From Eubacteriaceae bacterium (lineage in GTDB: Bacteria > Bacillota > Clostridia > Lachnospirales > Lachnospiraceae): 64,000 nucleotides of DNA. Location: NCBI GenBank assembly GCA_910574015.1, contig CAJSYQ010000013.1, positions 1-64,000 of the forward strand, in the 5' to 3' direction. Of this stretch, positions 7,190 through 15,007 are shown piece after piece. The position numbers and the translations under genes are program-made. Under the pieces are notes generated by a model, which saw only the letters and a list, made by a program, of their open reading frames with translations, was not told the origin of the DNA and searched no databases. Within the stretch, counting starts at the first letter, position 1. Every line of letters starts with the position of its first letter.

Positions 7190-8023
7190 ATGTTATCAAT
7201 CGGAGAATTTTCAAATATATGCAAGGTATCAACAAAGACACTTCGGTATTATGCTGAGATAGGATTACTTGAGCCAAGTGAGATTAATCCCGAAAATGGT
7301 TATCGCTATTATGCGATTGAACAGCTTGAGAAAATGTTGTTTATCAATCGGTTAAAGGCGTATTCTTTTTCGTTAGATGAAATTAAGGATATTTTGCAGC
7401 TGGAAGAAGGACAAGACGACGGTTTATATCTTGCATTTCTTCACAAGAAAAAGGAAATCAAAAAACGGGTATATAATTTCAACCAAATATTGGCACAATT
7501 ACAGGATGATATATGGGCTCTTGAACGGGGCAAATCCATTATGTCCTATCTGGAGGATATAGATGTTCAGCTTGTAGATGTACCTGACATGCATCTCTTA
7601 TCTATTCGAAAAATGATACAGGCAGAAGATTATCCTGACGAATATATCAAGTGTTATGAAAAGCTATTCAAAAGGATTGCTGCCGATCAGCTGACAATGA
7701 GTGGTGAACCAATGGTTCTTTTCCATAGTGCAGAATATTCTCCTACTGGCTTAGATACAGAGTTTGCTATCCCCGTGCGGGAATATGTCACAGGCACAAG
7801 AGATTTTTCTCCTGGATTATGCTTAAAAACGGTTGTACGAGGAGAATATTCTGAACTTTCTTCAGTGTATGCCAGACAGATCGAATGGGCAGAAAAAGAA
7901 GGATACCGATGTACAAATGCGCTCTTTGAAGTTTATGTAACCGACCCATCACAGGTTGAAAATAAACAGGATAATATCACGGAGGTTTATTATCCTGTAA
8001 AAAAGATTATATCAAAGCGATAA
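7190..8023 (+). CDS. MerR family regulator with GyrI-like effector-binding domain
   Basis: About 277 residues. The N-terminal MerR domain is clear: LSIGEFSNICKVSTKTLRYY, EIGLLEP, GYRYYAIEQLEKM. A coiled helix follows (HKKKEIKKRVYNFNQILAQL). The C-terminal 150 residues fit the GyrI/BmrR-type ligand pocket (LVDVPDMHLLSIRKM ... PVREYV ... EVYVTDP), which binds bulky drugs or metabolites. ATG at 7190 is chosen because GGGAGG is seven bases upstream and an earlier start at 7118 lies before the promoter. The serine hydrolase gene begins within 30 bases of its stop, so both are probably expressed from the MerR-type promoter. Confidence 0.88.
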   Translation: MLSIGEFSNICKVSTKTLRYYAEIGLLEPSEINPENGYRYYAIEQLEKMLFINRLKAYSFSLDEIKDILQLEEGQDDGLYLAFLHKKKEIKKRVYNFNQILAQLQDDIWALERGKSIMSYLEDIDVQLVDVPDMHLLSIRKMIQAEDYPDEYIKCYEKLFKRIAADQLTMSGEPMVLFHSAEYSPTGLDTEFAIPVREYVTGTRDFSPGLCLKTVVRGEYSELSSVYARQIEWAEKEGYRCTNALFEVYVTDPSQVENKQDNITEVYYPVKKIISKR

Positions 8024-8050
8024 ATGGAAACTATATTTGGGGGAAAACAT

Positions 8051-9034
8051 ATGAAGCAGGAACAAATTGCAGGACTGGAAAATATCATTAAGAAAGGTTA
8101 TTCCAATATGGCAGGTATGGTCATATTTAAAGATGGGCAATCCGTTTATGAAAATTATTATAACGGTTATACGAAAGCGAACCGCTTTCACATTTTTTCG
8201 GTAACAAAAAGCATTGTTTCTATATTGCTTGGAATTGCCCTGGACAGGGGTTATATAGACAGCGTGGAGCAAAAAGTATTAGAGTTCTATCCAGAATATA
8301 CAGTAAAAAGAGGCGAAAAAACGATACAGAGTATCACAATAAGAGATATGCTTACAATGACCGTTCCTTATAAATATATGTTCAATCCGTATATAAAGTA
8401 TTTCACAAGCATGGATTGGGTAAAGTTTTCGCTTGATAAGTTAGGCGGCAAGGGACAGATCGGAAAATTTCGATATGCTCCGTTGATCGGTCCTGATATT
8501 TTATCCGGTATCCTTGTAAAAGTAACAGGACAATCGGTATTGGATTTTGCAAAAGAGAAGCTGTTTGCCCCACTGGGCATTAATGTGGAAAAGAGTATTA
8601 TTTTTCGCAACGGGGAAGAACAGCTGACATTTTCTAAAGCAACTGATATTAGCGGCTGGGCTGCAAGTCCGACAGGCATAAATACGGCAGGCTGGGGACT
8701 TACTCTTTCGCCGGTGGATATGGTTAAGATCGGACAGTTATTTTTGAATAAAGGTATTTGGAATGGAAAACGCATCATATCCGAAAAATGGGTTGCAGAA
8801 AGCACATCGGAACAGAGCCGATGGAAACAGCGTAATCTGCCATACGGTTATTTGTGGTGGGTTATTGAGCGGGATAACGGATATGCAGCGATGGGTGATG
8901 GAGGAAATATTATTTATGTTAGTCCAGAGAAGAATATGGTCGTTGCCATTGCATCTCTTTTCCAGCCAAGGGCAAAGGACAGGATTGAGTTTGTTAAGAA
9001 CTATGTTGAGCCCATTTTTGGAAAATTTGAATAG
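8051..9034 (+). CDS. Serine hydrolase of the beta-lactamase/class C family
   Basis: About 327 residues. FSVTKSIVSILLGIALDRG holds the catalytic SxxK motif of the AmpC-like/penicillin-binding fold. Further family blocks are IRDMLTMTVPY, AGWGLTLSPVDMVKIGQLFLNKG and YGYLWWVI. No signal peptide is present, so the enzyme appears cytoplasmic; such proteins are usually esterases or peptidases rather than beta-lactamases. ATG at 8051 follows a GGGGG stretch; an ATG at 8024 lies directly on the stop of the MerR gene and has no ribosome site. The operon link to a drug-sensing type MerR regulator suggests an inducible role, but the substrate is unknown. A terminator follows. Confidence 0.85.
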   Translation: MKQEQIAGLENIIKKGYSNMAGMVIFKDGQSVYENYYNGYTKANRFHIFSVTKSIVSILLGIALDRGYIDSVEQKVLEFYPEYTVKRGEKTIQSITIRDMLTMTVPYKYMFNPYIKYFTSMDWVKFSLDKLGGKGQIGKFRYAPLIGPDILSGILVKVTGQSVLDFAKEKLFAPLGINVEKSIIFRNGEEQLTFSKATDISGWAASPTGINTAGWGLTLSPVDMVKIGQLFLNKGIWNGKRIISEKWVAESTSEQSRWKQRNLPYGYLWWVIERDNGYAAMGDGGNIIYVSPEKNMVVAIASLFQPRAKDRIEFVKNYVEPIFGKFE

Positions 9035-9037
9035 CCG

Positions 9038-9075
9038 CCTCTCTTTTTTGTGCAGGGATAGAGAGGAATTTTTTT
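9038..9075 (+). terminator. Rho-independent terminator after the serine hydrolase gene
   Basis: CCTCTCT (9038-9044) pairs with AGAGAGG (9060-9066) around a 15-base loop and is followed by AATTTTTTT. It begins within four bases of the stop codon and closes the MerR-hydrolase unit. Confidence 0.75.
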
Positions 9076-9145
9076 AGAAAAAGCCTTATAATAAAGGCAG
9101 ACTTAAGTCCACAAAGCAAAAGATGTGCAGATAAGGAGGTATCAC

Positions 9146-9997
9146 ATGGAATGGGTTGAAAAGTTAAATCAAAGCATGAATTATATTGAGGAACATTTGA
9201 CAGACGAAATTGATTATGAACAGCTTGGGCGGATTGCCTGCTGTTCCACCTATCATTACCAGAGGATGTTTACTTATATGGCGGGCCTCACCCTGGCCGA
9301 GTATATCCGAAGAAGAAAAATGTCTTTGGCAGCGGTAGACTTACAAAGCGGGGATGAACGGATCATTGATATTGCAGAGAAGTACGGCTACCGTTCTCCG
9401 ACTGCCTTTAACAGGGCGTTCCAGTCTTTTCACGGGATCGCTCCATCGTCTGTGAAAGATAAGGGTGTATCTGTGAAATCTTTTTCCCCCATTGTATTTA
9501 GAATTGCTATAAAAGGAGCGACGGAAATGAACTATAAAATCGAAACGAAAGAAGCATTCCGCATCATAGGAGTATCCGCACCACTCGATAAGGAGATCCA
9601 GAATAATTTTTTGGTTGTGCCTACGATGTGGCAGGAGGCGTCTGTAAATGGAACAATACAGAAGCTGGCAGGGATGATGGACAGGCCGCCAATGGGACTT
9701 TTGGGTGTGAGTGCCTGCAATGACGAGGAACAATGGAAATATTTTATTGCCGTTTCCAGTACAAAAGAAAATGATGAGTTTGAGGAATATACCGTGCCTG
9801 CGGCTACCTGGGCGATCTTTTCGGGAACGGGTACAAATCAGTCAATACAGGAATTGGAGCAGCGGATCATAACGGAGTGGCTTCCCGCCTCTGGATATGA
9901 ATACGCCAACGCTCCCGATATTGAGGTTTACTTAAATGCAGACCCAGAGAACGCACAATATGAGGTATGGATACCCGTAGCAAAGAAAAAGGCATAA
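9146..9997 (+). CDS. AraC family regulator with GyrI-like effector domain
   Basis: About 283 residues. The N-terminal double helix-turn-helix is typical: LNQSMNYIEEHLTDEIDYEQL, CCSTYHYQRMFTYMAG, LAEYIRRRKMSLAAVDL, then DIAEKYGYRSPTAFNRAF and FHGIAPSSVK. The C-terminal half (YKIETKEAFRIIGVS ... EEYTVPAATWAIFSG ... YEVWIPV) is a GyrI/SOUL-like small-molecule-binding domain. ATG at 9146 follows AAGGAGGTATCAC. The next gene starts 11 bases after its stop, suggesting a functional pair. It is the second GyrI-domain regulator within 2 kb. Confidence 0.88.
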   Translation: MEWVEKLNQSMNYIEEHLTDEIDYEQLGRIACCSTYHYQRMFTYMAGLTLAEYIRRRKMSLAAVDLQSGDERIIDIAEKYGYRSPTAFNRAFQSFHGIAPSSVKDKGVSVKSFSPIVFRIAIKGATEMNYKIETKEAFRIIGVSAPLDKEIQNNFLVVPTMWQEASVNGTIQKLAGMMDRPPMGLLGVSACNDEEQWKYFIAVSSTKENDEFEEYTVPAATWAIFSGTGTNQSIQELEQRIITEWLPASGYEYANAPDIEVYLNADPENAQYEVWIPVAKKKA

Positions 9998-10008
9998 CGG
10001 AGGGACTT

Positions 10009-10488
10009 ATGGACGAGAGGTTTAATATGTTTATGGAAACAGTTGACGGGCGTTTCTGCAGCTTTGTTAATGAAATCAATGAGTATCTGACAGCAAATGG
10101 CTGTAAGTGTGATGTAAAACAGCAGAAAAGCGGGTATGCTGTGTCCTATGTGTTAAATAGCAGAAAAAGGACCCTGGCAGCATTTATATCCCGAAAAACA
10201 GGGATGAAACTCCGCATTTATCCCGAACATATACAGAAATACCAGAGCTTTCTAGACACACTGCCTGAAATGGCAAAAAAGGAAATCAGGAAAGCGTCTG
10301 TCTGCAAACGGCTGATCAATCCCGATGACTGTAATCCCAAATGTGTAATGGGATATACCTTTGCGCTGGATGGTGAGCCGTATCAGAAATGCCGCTACAT
10401 GGCGTTCCAGCCAGCCTTGAGTGAGGAAAACAATCCGTACATAAAGCAGTTTTTAGAGAAAGAATTGCAGGCAGGGAAACTTGACTGA
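10009..10488 (+). CDS. Conserved-looking protein of unknown function paired with AraC regulator
   Basis: I do not recognise this 159-residue protein. ATG at 10009 has GGAGGG five bases upstream; an earlier in-frame ATG at 9967 would overlap the AraC gene. The sequence is soluble, with no signal or membrane segment. Visible features are a K..GYAVSYVLNSRKRTLAAFI stretch, a Cys-containing C-terminal part (CKRLINPDDCNPKCVMGY, then YQKCRYMAF) and a basic, helical C-terminus. The four clustered cysteines could bind metal. Its close spacing behind the AraC/GyrI gene suggests it is co-expressed with it. Confidence 0.7.
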   Translation: MDERFNMFMETVDGRFCSFVNEINEYLTANGCKCDVKQQKSGYAVSYVLNSRKRTLAAFISRKTGMKLRIYPEHIQKYQSFLDTLPEMAKKEIRKASVCKRLINPDDCNPKCVMGYTFALDGEPYQKCRYMAFQPALSEENNPYIKQFLEKELQAGKLD

Positions 10489-10497
10489 TGCAAAGGA

Positions 10498-10526
10498 TTT
10501 TTATAGGATCGTGATCCGATATAAAA
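10498..10526. terminator. Inverted repeat between convergent genes
   Basis: TTTTTATAGGATC (10498-10510) and GATCCGATATAAAAA (10512-10526) pair apart from a two-base bulge, with almost no loop. T-runs border it on each strand in the right orientation to serve as a weak bidirectional terminator between the plus-strand unknown gene and the minus-strand acetyltransferase. The tiny loop makes the call uncertain. Confidence 0.4.
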
Positions 10527-10598
10527 AGACAGGAGCTTTAGATTTTGTATCAGTGGTTCTGGCTGCTTTTAAACCTGCTAAAGGGATCAGGAATATCA

Positions 10599-11126
10599 TT
10601 ATTTATCACCATTTATTCTGCGGATAACCCGGCAGGGATTTCCCGCTGCAGTGCAGTTTGCCGGAATATCTTTTGTCACTACGCTGCCTGCGCCAATTAC
10701 TGTCCCGCTGCCTATTGTCACGCCGGGAAGAACGATGACGCCGCCCCCGAGCCAGCAGCCATCTTCGATGGTGATTGGGAGAGCATAGGTCTGACAGAAA
10801 TACGTCCCGCTCTCCGGATGCCAATCTTCTATTACTCTTTCAGAAAGTTCTACCGGATGTGCAGCTGTGTACAGCTGCACATTTGATGCAATCAGGACAT
10901 TATTTCCGATATTAATTTTATTGCAGTCCACAAAGGTGCAATTCATATTGACAGACACATTGCTGCCAAACAGTTGCTGCAATACCTCGCATTTTTCAGT
11001 GTTTTGGCAATAGGAAAGCCCATTATATCTGGTAAGAAGCTCCCGGGCGTTCCTTTTTAATTCAAGAAAAATCTTGTCGTGGCAATTGTAATTCTGCCCG
11101 GCCCGGCATTTTTCCATTTCAGTCAT
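10599..11126 (-). CDS. Sugar O-acetyltransferase of the hexapeptide (maltose/galactoside acetyltransferase) family
   Basis: The 175-residue product matches the Maa/LacA/NodL group, which transfers acetyl from acetyl-CoA to a sugar hydroxyl. The N-terminal Mac domain is present (EMEKCRAGQNYNCHDKIFLEL, with LLTRYN). A left-handed beta-helix follows with FGSNVSVNMNCTFVDCNKINIGNNVLIASNVQLYTAAHP broken into hexapeptides, and the loop with catalytic His (TAAHPVE). It ends GAGSVVTKDIPANCTAAGNPCRVIR, also typical. ATG at 11126 follows GGAGCTGATCCCC. The gene is transcribed alone on the minus strand. The exact acceptor sugar cannot be inferred. Confidence 0.9.
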   Translation of the reverse strand: MTEMEKCRAGQNYNCHDKIFLELKRNARELLTRYNGLSYCQNTEKCEVLQQLFGSNVSVNMNCTFVDCNKINIGNNVLIASNVQLYTAAHPVELSERVIEDWHPESGTYFCQTYALPITIEDGCWLGGGVIVLPGVTIGSGTVIGAGSVVTKDIPANCTAAGNPCRVIRRINGDK

Positions 11127-11356
11127 GGGGATCAGCTCCTTTCTTGTTTGATTCTAAACGTGTGGCTCTTTACTAAAAATATTAACATTTCTACTGCAGA
11201 TTGTCTATAGATGAATCTGTAGGACAAAAATATAACCACTTCATACTGGTAATAACCACTCAAAAGTATAATTTAACTGCTATTTAGCTTTAAAAATCGA
11301 CAAAATTATACATATTGCACAAAAAACAAACAAAATAACTAGATGTTTTTACGATA

Positions 11357-11431
11357 TTGACTTTTAACTGGTATTATTATAATATAATGACAACAAATGT
11401 GGTCATGACCAGTTAATCATGGATATGACCA
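11357..11431 (+). promoter_or_regulatory. Promoter and tandem operator-like palindromes of the GntR-nucleoside operon
   Basis: TTGACT (11357-11362) precedes overlapping TATAAT boxes at 11378-11383 and 11383-11388. Downstream lie a perfect palindrome TGGTCATGACCA (11400-11411) and, starting exactly 20 bases later, an imperfect copy TGGATATGACCA (11420-11431). An ACTGGTATTA half-site lies inside the promoter spacer. Two-turn spacing and location between the -10 box and the GntR ribosome site indicate a repressor operator, most simply for the GntR protein itself. The rest of 11127-11356 is AT-rich with no gene. Confidence 0.7.
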
Positions 11432-11453
11432 GAAATAGAAAGGAGGAATTGAA

Positions 11454-12182
11454 ATGGAGGAATTTAAGGCGCCTAAATATCTCCAGGTCAAACAGAAGAT
11501 AATACATAATATTGATAACGGTTCATATAAGGAAAAGGAAGCGATTCCCAGTGAGAGGGAATTGATCACACTTTTCGATGTGAGCAGGATTACGGTTCGA
11601 AAGGCAATAGACGAATTGGTCAATGAAGGATATCTATACCGTATTCACGGGAAAGGTACATATGTAAAAGGGGAAGGAGACCAGAACAATCTGGTATCCA
11701 TCACCAGCTGTACGCAGGACATTGAGGAGCTGGGTTACACACCGAGACGGAAGGTATTAAGCGATGAGGTTATCCCTGCGGATGCAAAGAGACGGACAAG
11801 CTTGAATCTCAGCGAGGCGGATCAGGTATTTCGGCTGTCACGTATTTATTTTGCGGACGAGGAACCATTAAACTTTACAACGACATACCTTCCCTACAAG
11901 ATTTTTCCAGATATCGATTTATATGATTTTTCAAAGGTTTCTCTATACAGGATCATAGAGGAAAAATATGGTGTGAAAATTACGAAAGCGACACGCACCA
12001 TCGAAGCAGTCAGTGCTCATGGGGAGCTGGCGGAGAATCTGGACGTGGAAGAGAATGTTCCACTGCTGCAGTTTTGCTGCACAACATATGGCCTTGTGAA
12101 TGGGAAAGAAATTCCGATTGAGTATTTCAAATGCTGTTATAGAACGGATAAGTTCAAATTTTATATTCATCAACTGCGTTAG
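11454..12182 (+). CDS. GntR family regulator with UTRA effector domain (HutC subfamily)
   Basis: The 242-residue protein has a GntR winged helix (YLQVKQKIIHNI, IPSERELITLFDVSRITVRK, AIDELVNEGYLYRIHGKGTY) and a UTRA ligand domain (LNLSEADQVFRLSRIYFADE ... SLYRIIEEKYGVKI ... LLQFCCTTY...PIEYFKCCYR). Such proteins usually repress an adjacent uptake or catabolic operon until a substrate-derived ligand binds. ATG follows AAAGGAGGAATTGAA. Tandem palindromes just upstream and the directly following transporter genes suggest it controls the whole nucleoside unit that runs to about 22.5 kb. Confidence 0.9.
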   Translation: MEEFKAPKYLQVKQKIIHNIDNGSYKEKEAIPSERELITLFDVSRITVRKAIDELVNEGYLYRIHGKGTYVKGEGDQNNLVSITSCTQDIEELGYTPRRKVLSDEVIPADAKRRTSLNLSEADQVFRLSRIYFADEEPLNFTTTYLPYKIFPDIDLYDFSKVSLYRIIEEKYGVKITKATRTIEAVSAHGELAENLDVEENVPLLQFCCTTYGLVNGKEIPIEYFKCCYRTDKFKFYIHQLR

Positions 12183-12201
12183 CAAAAGAAAGGAGAACGG
12201 T

Positions 12202-13383
12202 ATGAAAAGAAGAGCTGGTACTTTAGTTTTAGTGATGGCATTGCTATGTTCCATGATATTTACAGGCTGCGGCAGCGAAGGGGATTCCGGGGATAAGGCC
12301 GGCGGCTCCAGTGACCTGAAGGTTGCGATCGTATGTTCCAACTCTGGACAGAATGACAATGGATATAATCAGTCTGCCTGCGACGGAATCAAAGAATTAT
12401 CCGAAAAGATCGGGTGTGAATATAAGATCATCGAGCCTGCTAACGGTGTTCCGGAAGCACTGGAGACGTTAGCAGCGGATGGTTACAATCTGATATTCTC
12501 CCTGGAATATGACTTCGATGCGTTGATCAAAGGTGTTGGCGGATCTGAGGCGATTGCAGCGCAATATCCAGATACAACCTTTGTCGTGTTTAACGACGAC
12601 CCCAATAAGGACGACTCGGGAAAACAGATCTACAACAACGTAATCTCCGTATTGTTTGATGTTCACGAAGCATCTTACCTTGCCGGTTATTTATCCGTCC
12701 AGGTCAATGAAAATATGGGGAAACTCTTTGATAAATCTTATAATCTGACGCCTCTGGACAAGTCGAGAGGGATCGGATTCATCGGCGGAACAAATTCCAA
12801 TGGTATCCTTGTGTATTCCTATGGATTTATCGAAGGCATCAACAAGGCGGCAGAGGAGTATAAGGCAAACTATAACTACTATGCGAAATACGATGCAGGC
12901 TTTACCGACTCCGCCCTGGGAAATACCGTTGCAGGAACGTTCTACGATGAAGGGGCAAATGTTGTGTTTGCGGATGCTGGTGTTGTCGGCGACGGCATCA
13001 CGGCAAAGGCAAAGGAGGTTGGCAAGCTGGCAATCCAGACAGATGCCAATTTGGATGGGCAGCAGCCAGGTTTCGTTCTGACAAGTGTATTGAAGATTAC
13101 AGGTGTTCCTGTAAAGACAATCACACAGGCTTATGCGGACGGCAAGATCAACGAGATGGACAGGCTGCAGACCTACAACCTCGCCTCTGGGGCTACCGGA
13201 ATTACCGATCTGGAAGAGATGGGCAGGCATGTACAGGATCAGGCGGTATGGACAGAGATCAAAGAGAAGGTAAAGGCGGTCAGCGACGATATTGCCAGTG
13301 GAAAAATCGACGTGACGAATAAACAGTTAAATGAAGATTTTGATCCGGCAACCTGTCCTAATGTAAAAGTGAAAACGGAATAA
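12202..13383 (+). CDS. BMP/PnrA-type nucleoside-binding lipoprotein of an ABC importer
   Basis: About 393 residues. A lipoprotein signal ends at FTGC (Cys23). The mature part follows the Bmp/PnrA family: LKVAIVCSNSGQNDNGYNQ, SACDGIKEL, TLAADGYNLIFSLEYDFD, YPDTTFVVFNDDP, VHEASYLAGYLS, IGFIGGTNSNGI and GANVVFADAGVVGDGI. Known members bind purine or pyrimidine nucleosides and feed a dedicated ABC transporter. ATG at 12202 follows AAAGGAGAACGG. It heads the transporter block directly after the GntR gene and is separated from the ATPase gene by a stable hairpin. Confidence 0.92.
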   Translation: MKRRAGTLVLVMALLCSMIFTGCGSEGDSGDKAGGSSDLKVAIVCSNSGQNDNGYNQSACDGIKELSEKIGCEYKIIEPANGVPEALETLAADGYNLIFSLEYDFDALIKGVGGSEAIAAQYPDTTFVVFNDDPNKDDSGKQIYNNVISVLFDVHEASYLAGYLSVQVNENMGKLFDKSYNLTPLDKSRGIGFIGGTNSNGILVYSYGFIEGINKAAEEYKANYNYYAKYDAGFTDSALGNTVAGTFYDEGANVVFADAGVVGDGITAKAKEVGKLAIQTDANLDGQQPGFVLTSVLKITGVPVKTITQAYADGKINEMDRLQTYNLASGATGITDLEEMGRHVQDQAVWTEIKEKVKAVSDDIASGKIDVTNKQLNEDFDPATCPNVKVKTE

Positions 13384-13396
13384 GTGTTCAACCAAC

Positions 13397-13439
13397 TAAG
13401 GGCGCCTAAGGATTTGGCGAAGGGCTTTAAGCGCCCTTA
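13397..13439 (+). other. Intercistronic stem-loop after the binding-protein gene
   Basis: TAAGGGCGCCTAA (13397-13409) pairs with TTAAGCGCCCTTA (13427-13439) with one mismatch. No T-run follows. Position between the binding-protein gene and the ATPase gene suggests it protects the upstream transcript or lowers downstream expression, as is common in importer operons that need excess binding protein. Confidence 0.65.
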
Positions 13440-13465
13440 CTGTATCCAAAATGAGGAGAATTGCT

Positions 13466-15007
13466 ATGAGTATGATTATTGAAACACAAAATTTGACGAA
13501 AAAATTCGGTGATTTTGTCGCAAATAATAATATTAATCTCCAAGTAGGAAAGCAGGAAATTAAATGTATTGTTGGGGAAAACGGTGCCGGAAAGTCAACA
13601 TTGATGAATATGCTCTATGGCGTATTCAGACCGACAAGTGGAAAGATACTCCTGAATGGGGAAGAGCTTGTTATGAATTCTCCCACAGATGCAATCCGGC
13701 ATGGGATCGGCATGGTGCATCAGCATTTTAAACTGGTGCCGAGCTTTACCGTGTACGAGAACATTCTGCTTGGAAGTGAGATTACGAAAAAGGGTTTGAT
13801 CGACCGACGGAAAGAGATCGAAAAGGTAAAGGAGTTAATTGAGCAGTACCATTTTCAGATCGATCCAATGGCAAGGATCCAGGATATTTCGGTGGGATTG
13901 TGCCAGCAGGTTGAAATTCTGAAAATGCTGTACCGCAACGTGGATATACTGATTCTGGATGAGCCCACGGCGGTTCTGACCCCTCAGGAAGTGGATCAGC
14001 TGATGGAAAATCTGAAGGTGCTGCGGGACCAGGGCAAGACCATCATCGTTATTACCCATAAGCTGCGGGAAGTAATGTATCTGAGCGACAGTGTCACCGT
14101 GATCAAGAGCGGGCAGGTGATCGGCAATGTGAAGACACAGGATACCAGTGAGACCGAGCTGGCACAGATGATGGTGGGACGCGATGTGGTTCTCACGGTA
14201 AAGAACGAGGATGGCCCGGCTCCCAACGAGGAAGAGGCCTACCGGGTGGAAAACATATGCACGGTAAACGACGCCAATCAGGAGATTCTGCACAATGTTT
14301 CCCTGTCTGTGCGAAAAGGTGAGGTATTGGGAATTGCCGGCGTGGAGGGCAACGGGCAGAGCGAGCTGATCAAGGTATTAACGGGCGTGATGACCGTGAC
14401 TAAGGGAAGGGTGGTATTGAACAACAAGGACATTACCAACGCCTGGCCGGACAAGCTTCGCAGGTTTGGGATCGGGATCATTCCGGAGGACCGCTATGCC
14501 CAGGGCTTATGCCGGGATATGTCCATACCAGAGAACTGTATCGCAGGATATTTTGACTCTCATAATGTCTGCAGCAAAGGCATTCTCAGAGGGAAAAACA
14601 TGAAACAGCTGTGCAATGATTTCATTCAGAAGTATGACATCCGTGTTTCCGACCGGTATGGTCTTGTATCCCAGTTATCCGGTGGGAATGCCCAGAAGGT
14701 AATTATTGCAAGAGAGTTTGAGAACAATCCCGACCTGATCATTGCCTGTCAGCCCACCCGTGGCGTTGATATCGGCTCGATTGAATTTATCCATCGACAG
14801 CTTTTGGCGCTTCGCAATTCGGGAAAGGCAGTCCTGCTCATCTCCAGTGAGTTGTCAGAAATAATGAGTCTGTCCGACCGGGTTGCCGTTATGTACAAGG
14901 GCAGCATCATAGGAGAGGTGGATCCCCGGGTGACGACATCGGAGGAAATCGGATTATTGATGGCAGGCGCCGGTCAGAAAGGAGGGGGCGGACATGAGGA
15001 AGAGTAA
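13466..15007 (+). CDS. Nucleoside ABC importer ATP-binding protein (two fused ATPase domains)
   Basis: About 513 residues with two ABC cassettes. The first has an intact Walker A (GENGAGKST from residue 37), signature ISVGLCQQVEI and Walker B LILDEPTAVLT. The second has a degenerate Walker A (GVEGNGQSEL), signature LSGGNAQKVIIA and the CQPTRGVDIG block in place of a normal Walker B. This is the NupO/YufO and RbsA-like pattern that drives Bmp-type nucleoside importers. ATG at 13466 follows GAGGAGAATTGCT; an in-frame ATG 15 bases earlier lies on the ribosome site. Its end overlaps the first permease gene by 14 bases. Confidence 0.92.
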   Translation: MSMIIETQNLTKKFGDFVANNNINLQVGKQEIKCIVGENGAGKSTLMNMLYGVFRPTSGKILLNGEELVMNSPTDAIRHGIGMVHQHFKLVPSFTVYENILLGSEITKKGLIDRRKEIEKVKELIEQYHFQIDPMARIQDISVGLCQQVEILKMLYRNVDILILDEPTAVLTPQEVDQLMENLKVLRDQGKTIIVITHKLREVMYLSDSVTVIKSGQVIGNVKTQDTSETELAQMMVGRDVVLTVKNEDGPAPNEEEAYRVENICTVNDANQEILHNVSLSVRKGEVLGIAGVEGNGQSELIKVLTGVMTVTKGRVVLNNKDITNAWPDKLRRFGIGIIPEDRYAQGLCRDMSIPENCIAGYFDSHNVCSKGILRGKNMKQLCNDFIQKYDIRVSDRYGLVSQLSGGNAQKVIIAREFENNPDLIIACQPTRGVDIGSIEFIHRQLLALRNSGKAVLLISSELSEIMSLSDRVAVMYKGSIIGEVDPRVTTSEEIGLLMAGAGQKGGGGHEEE

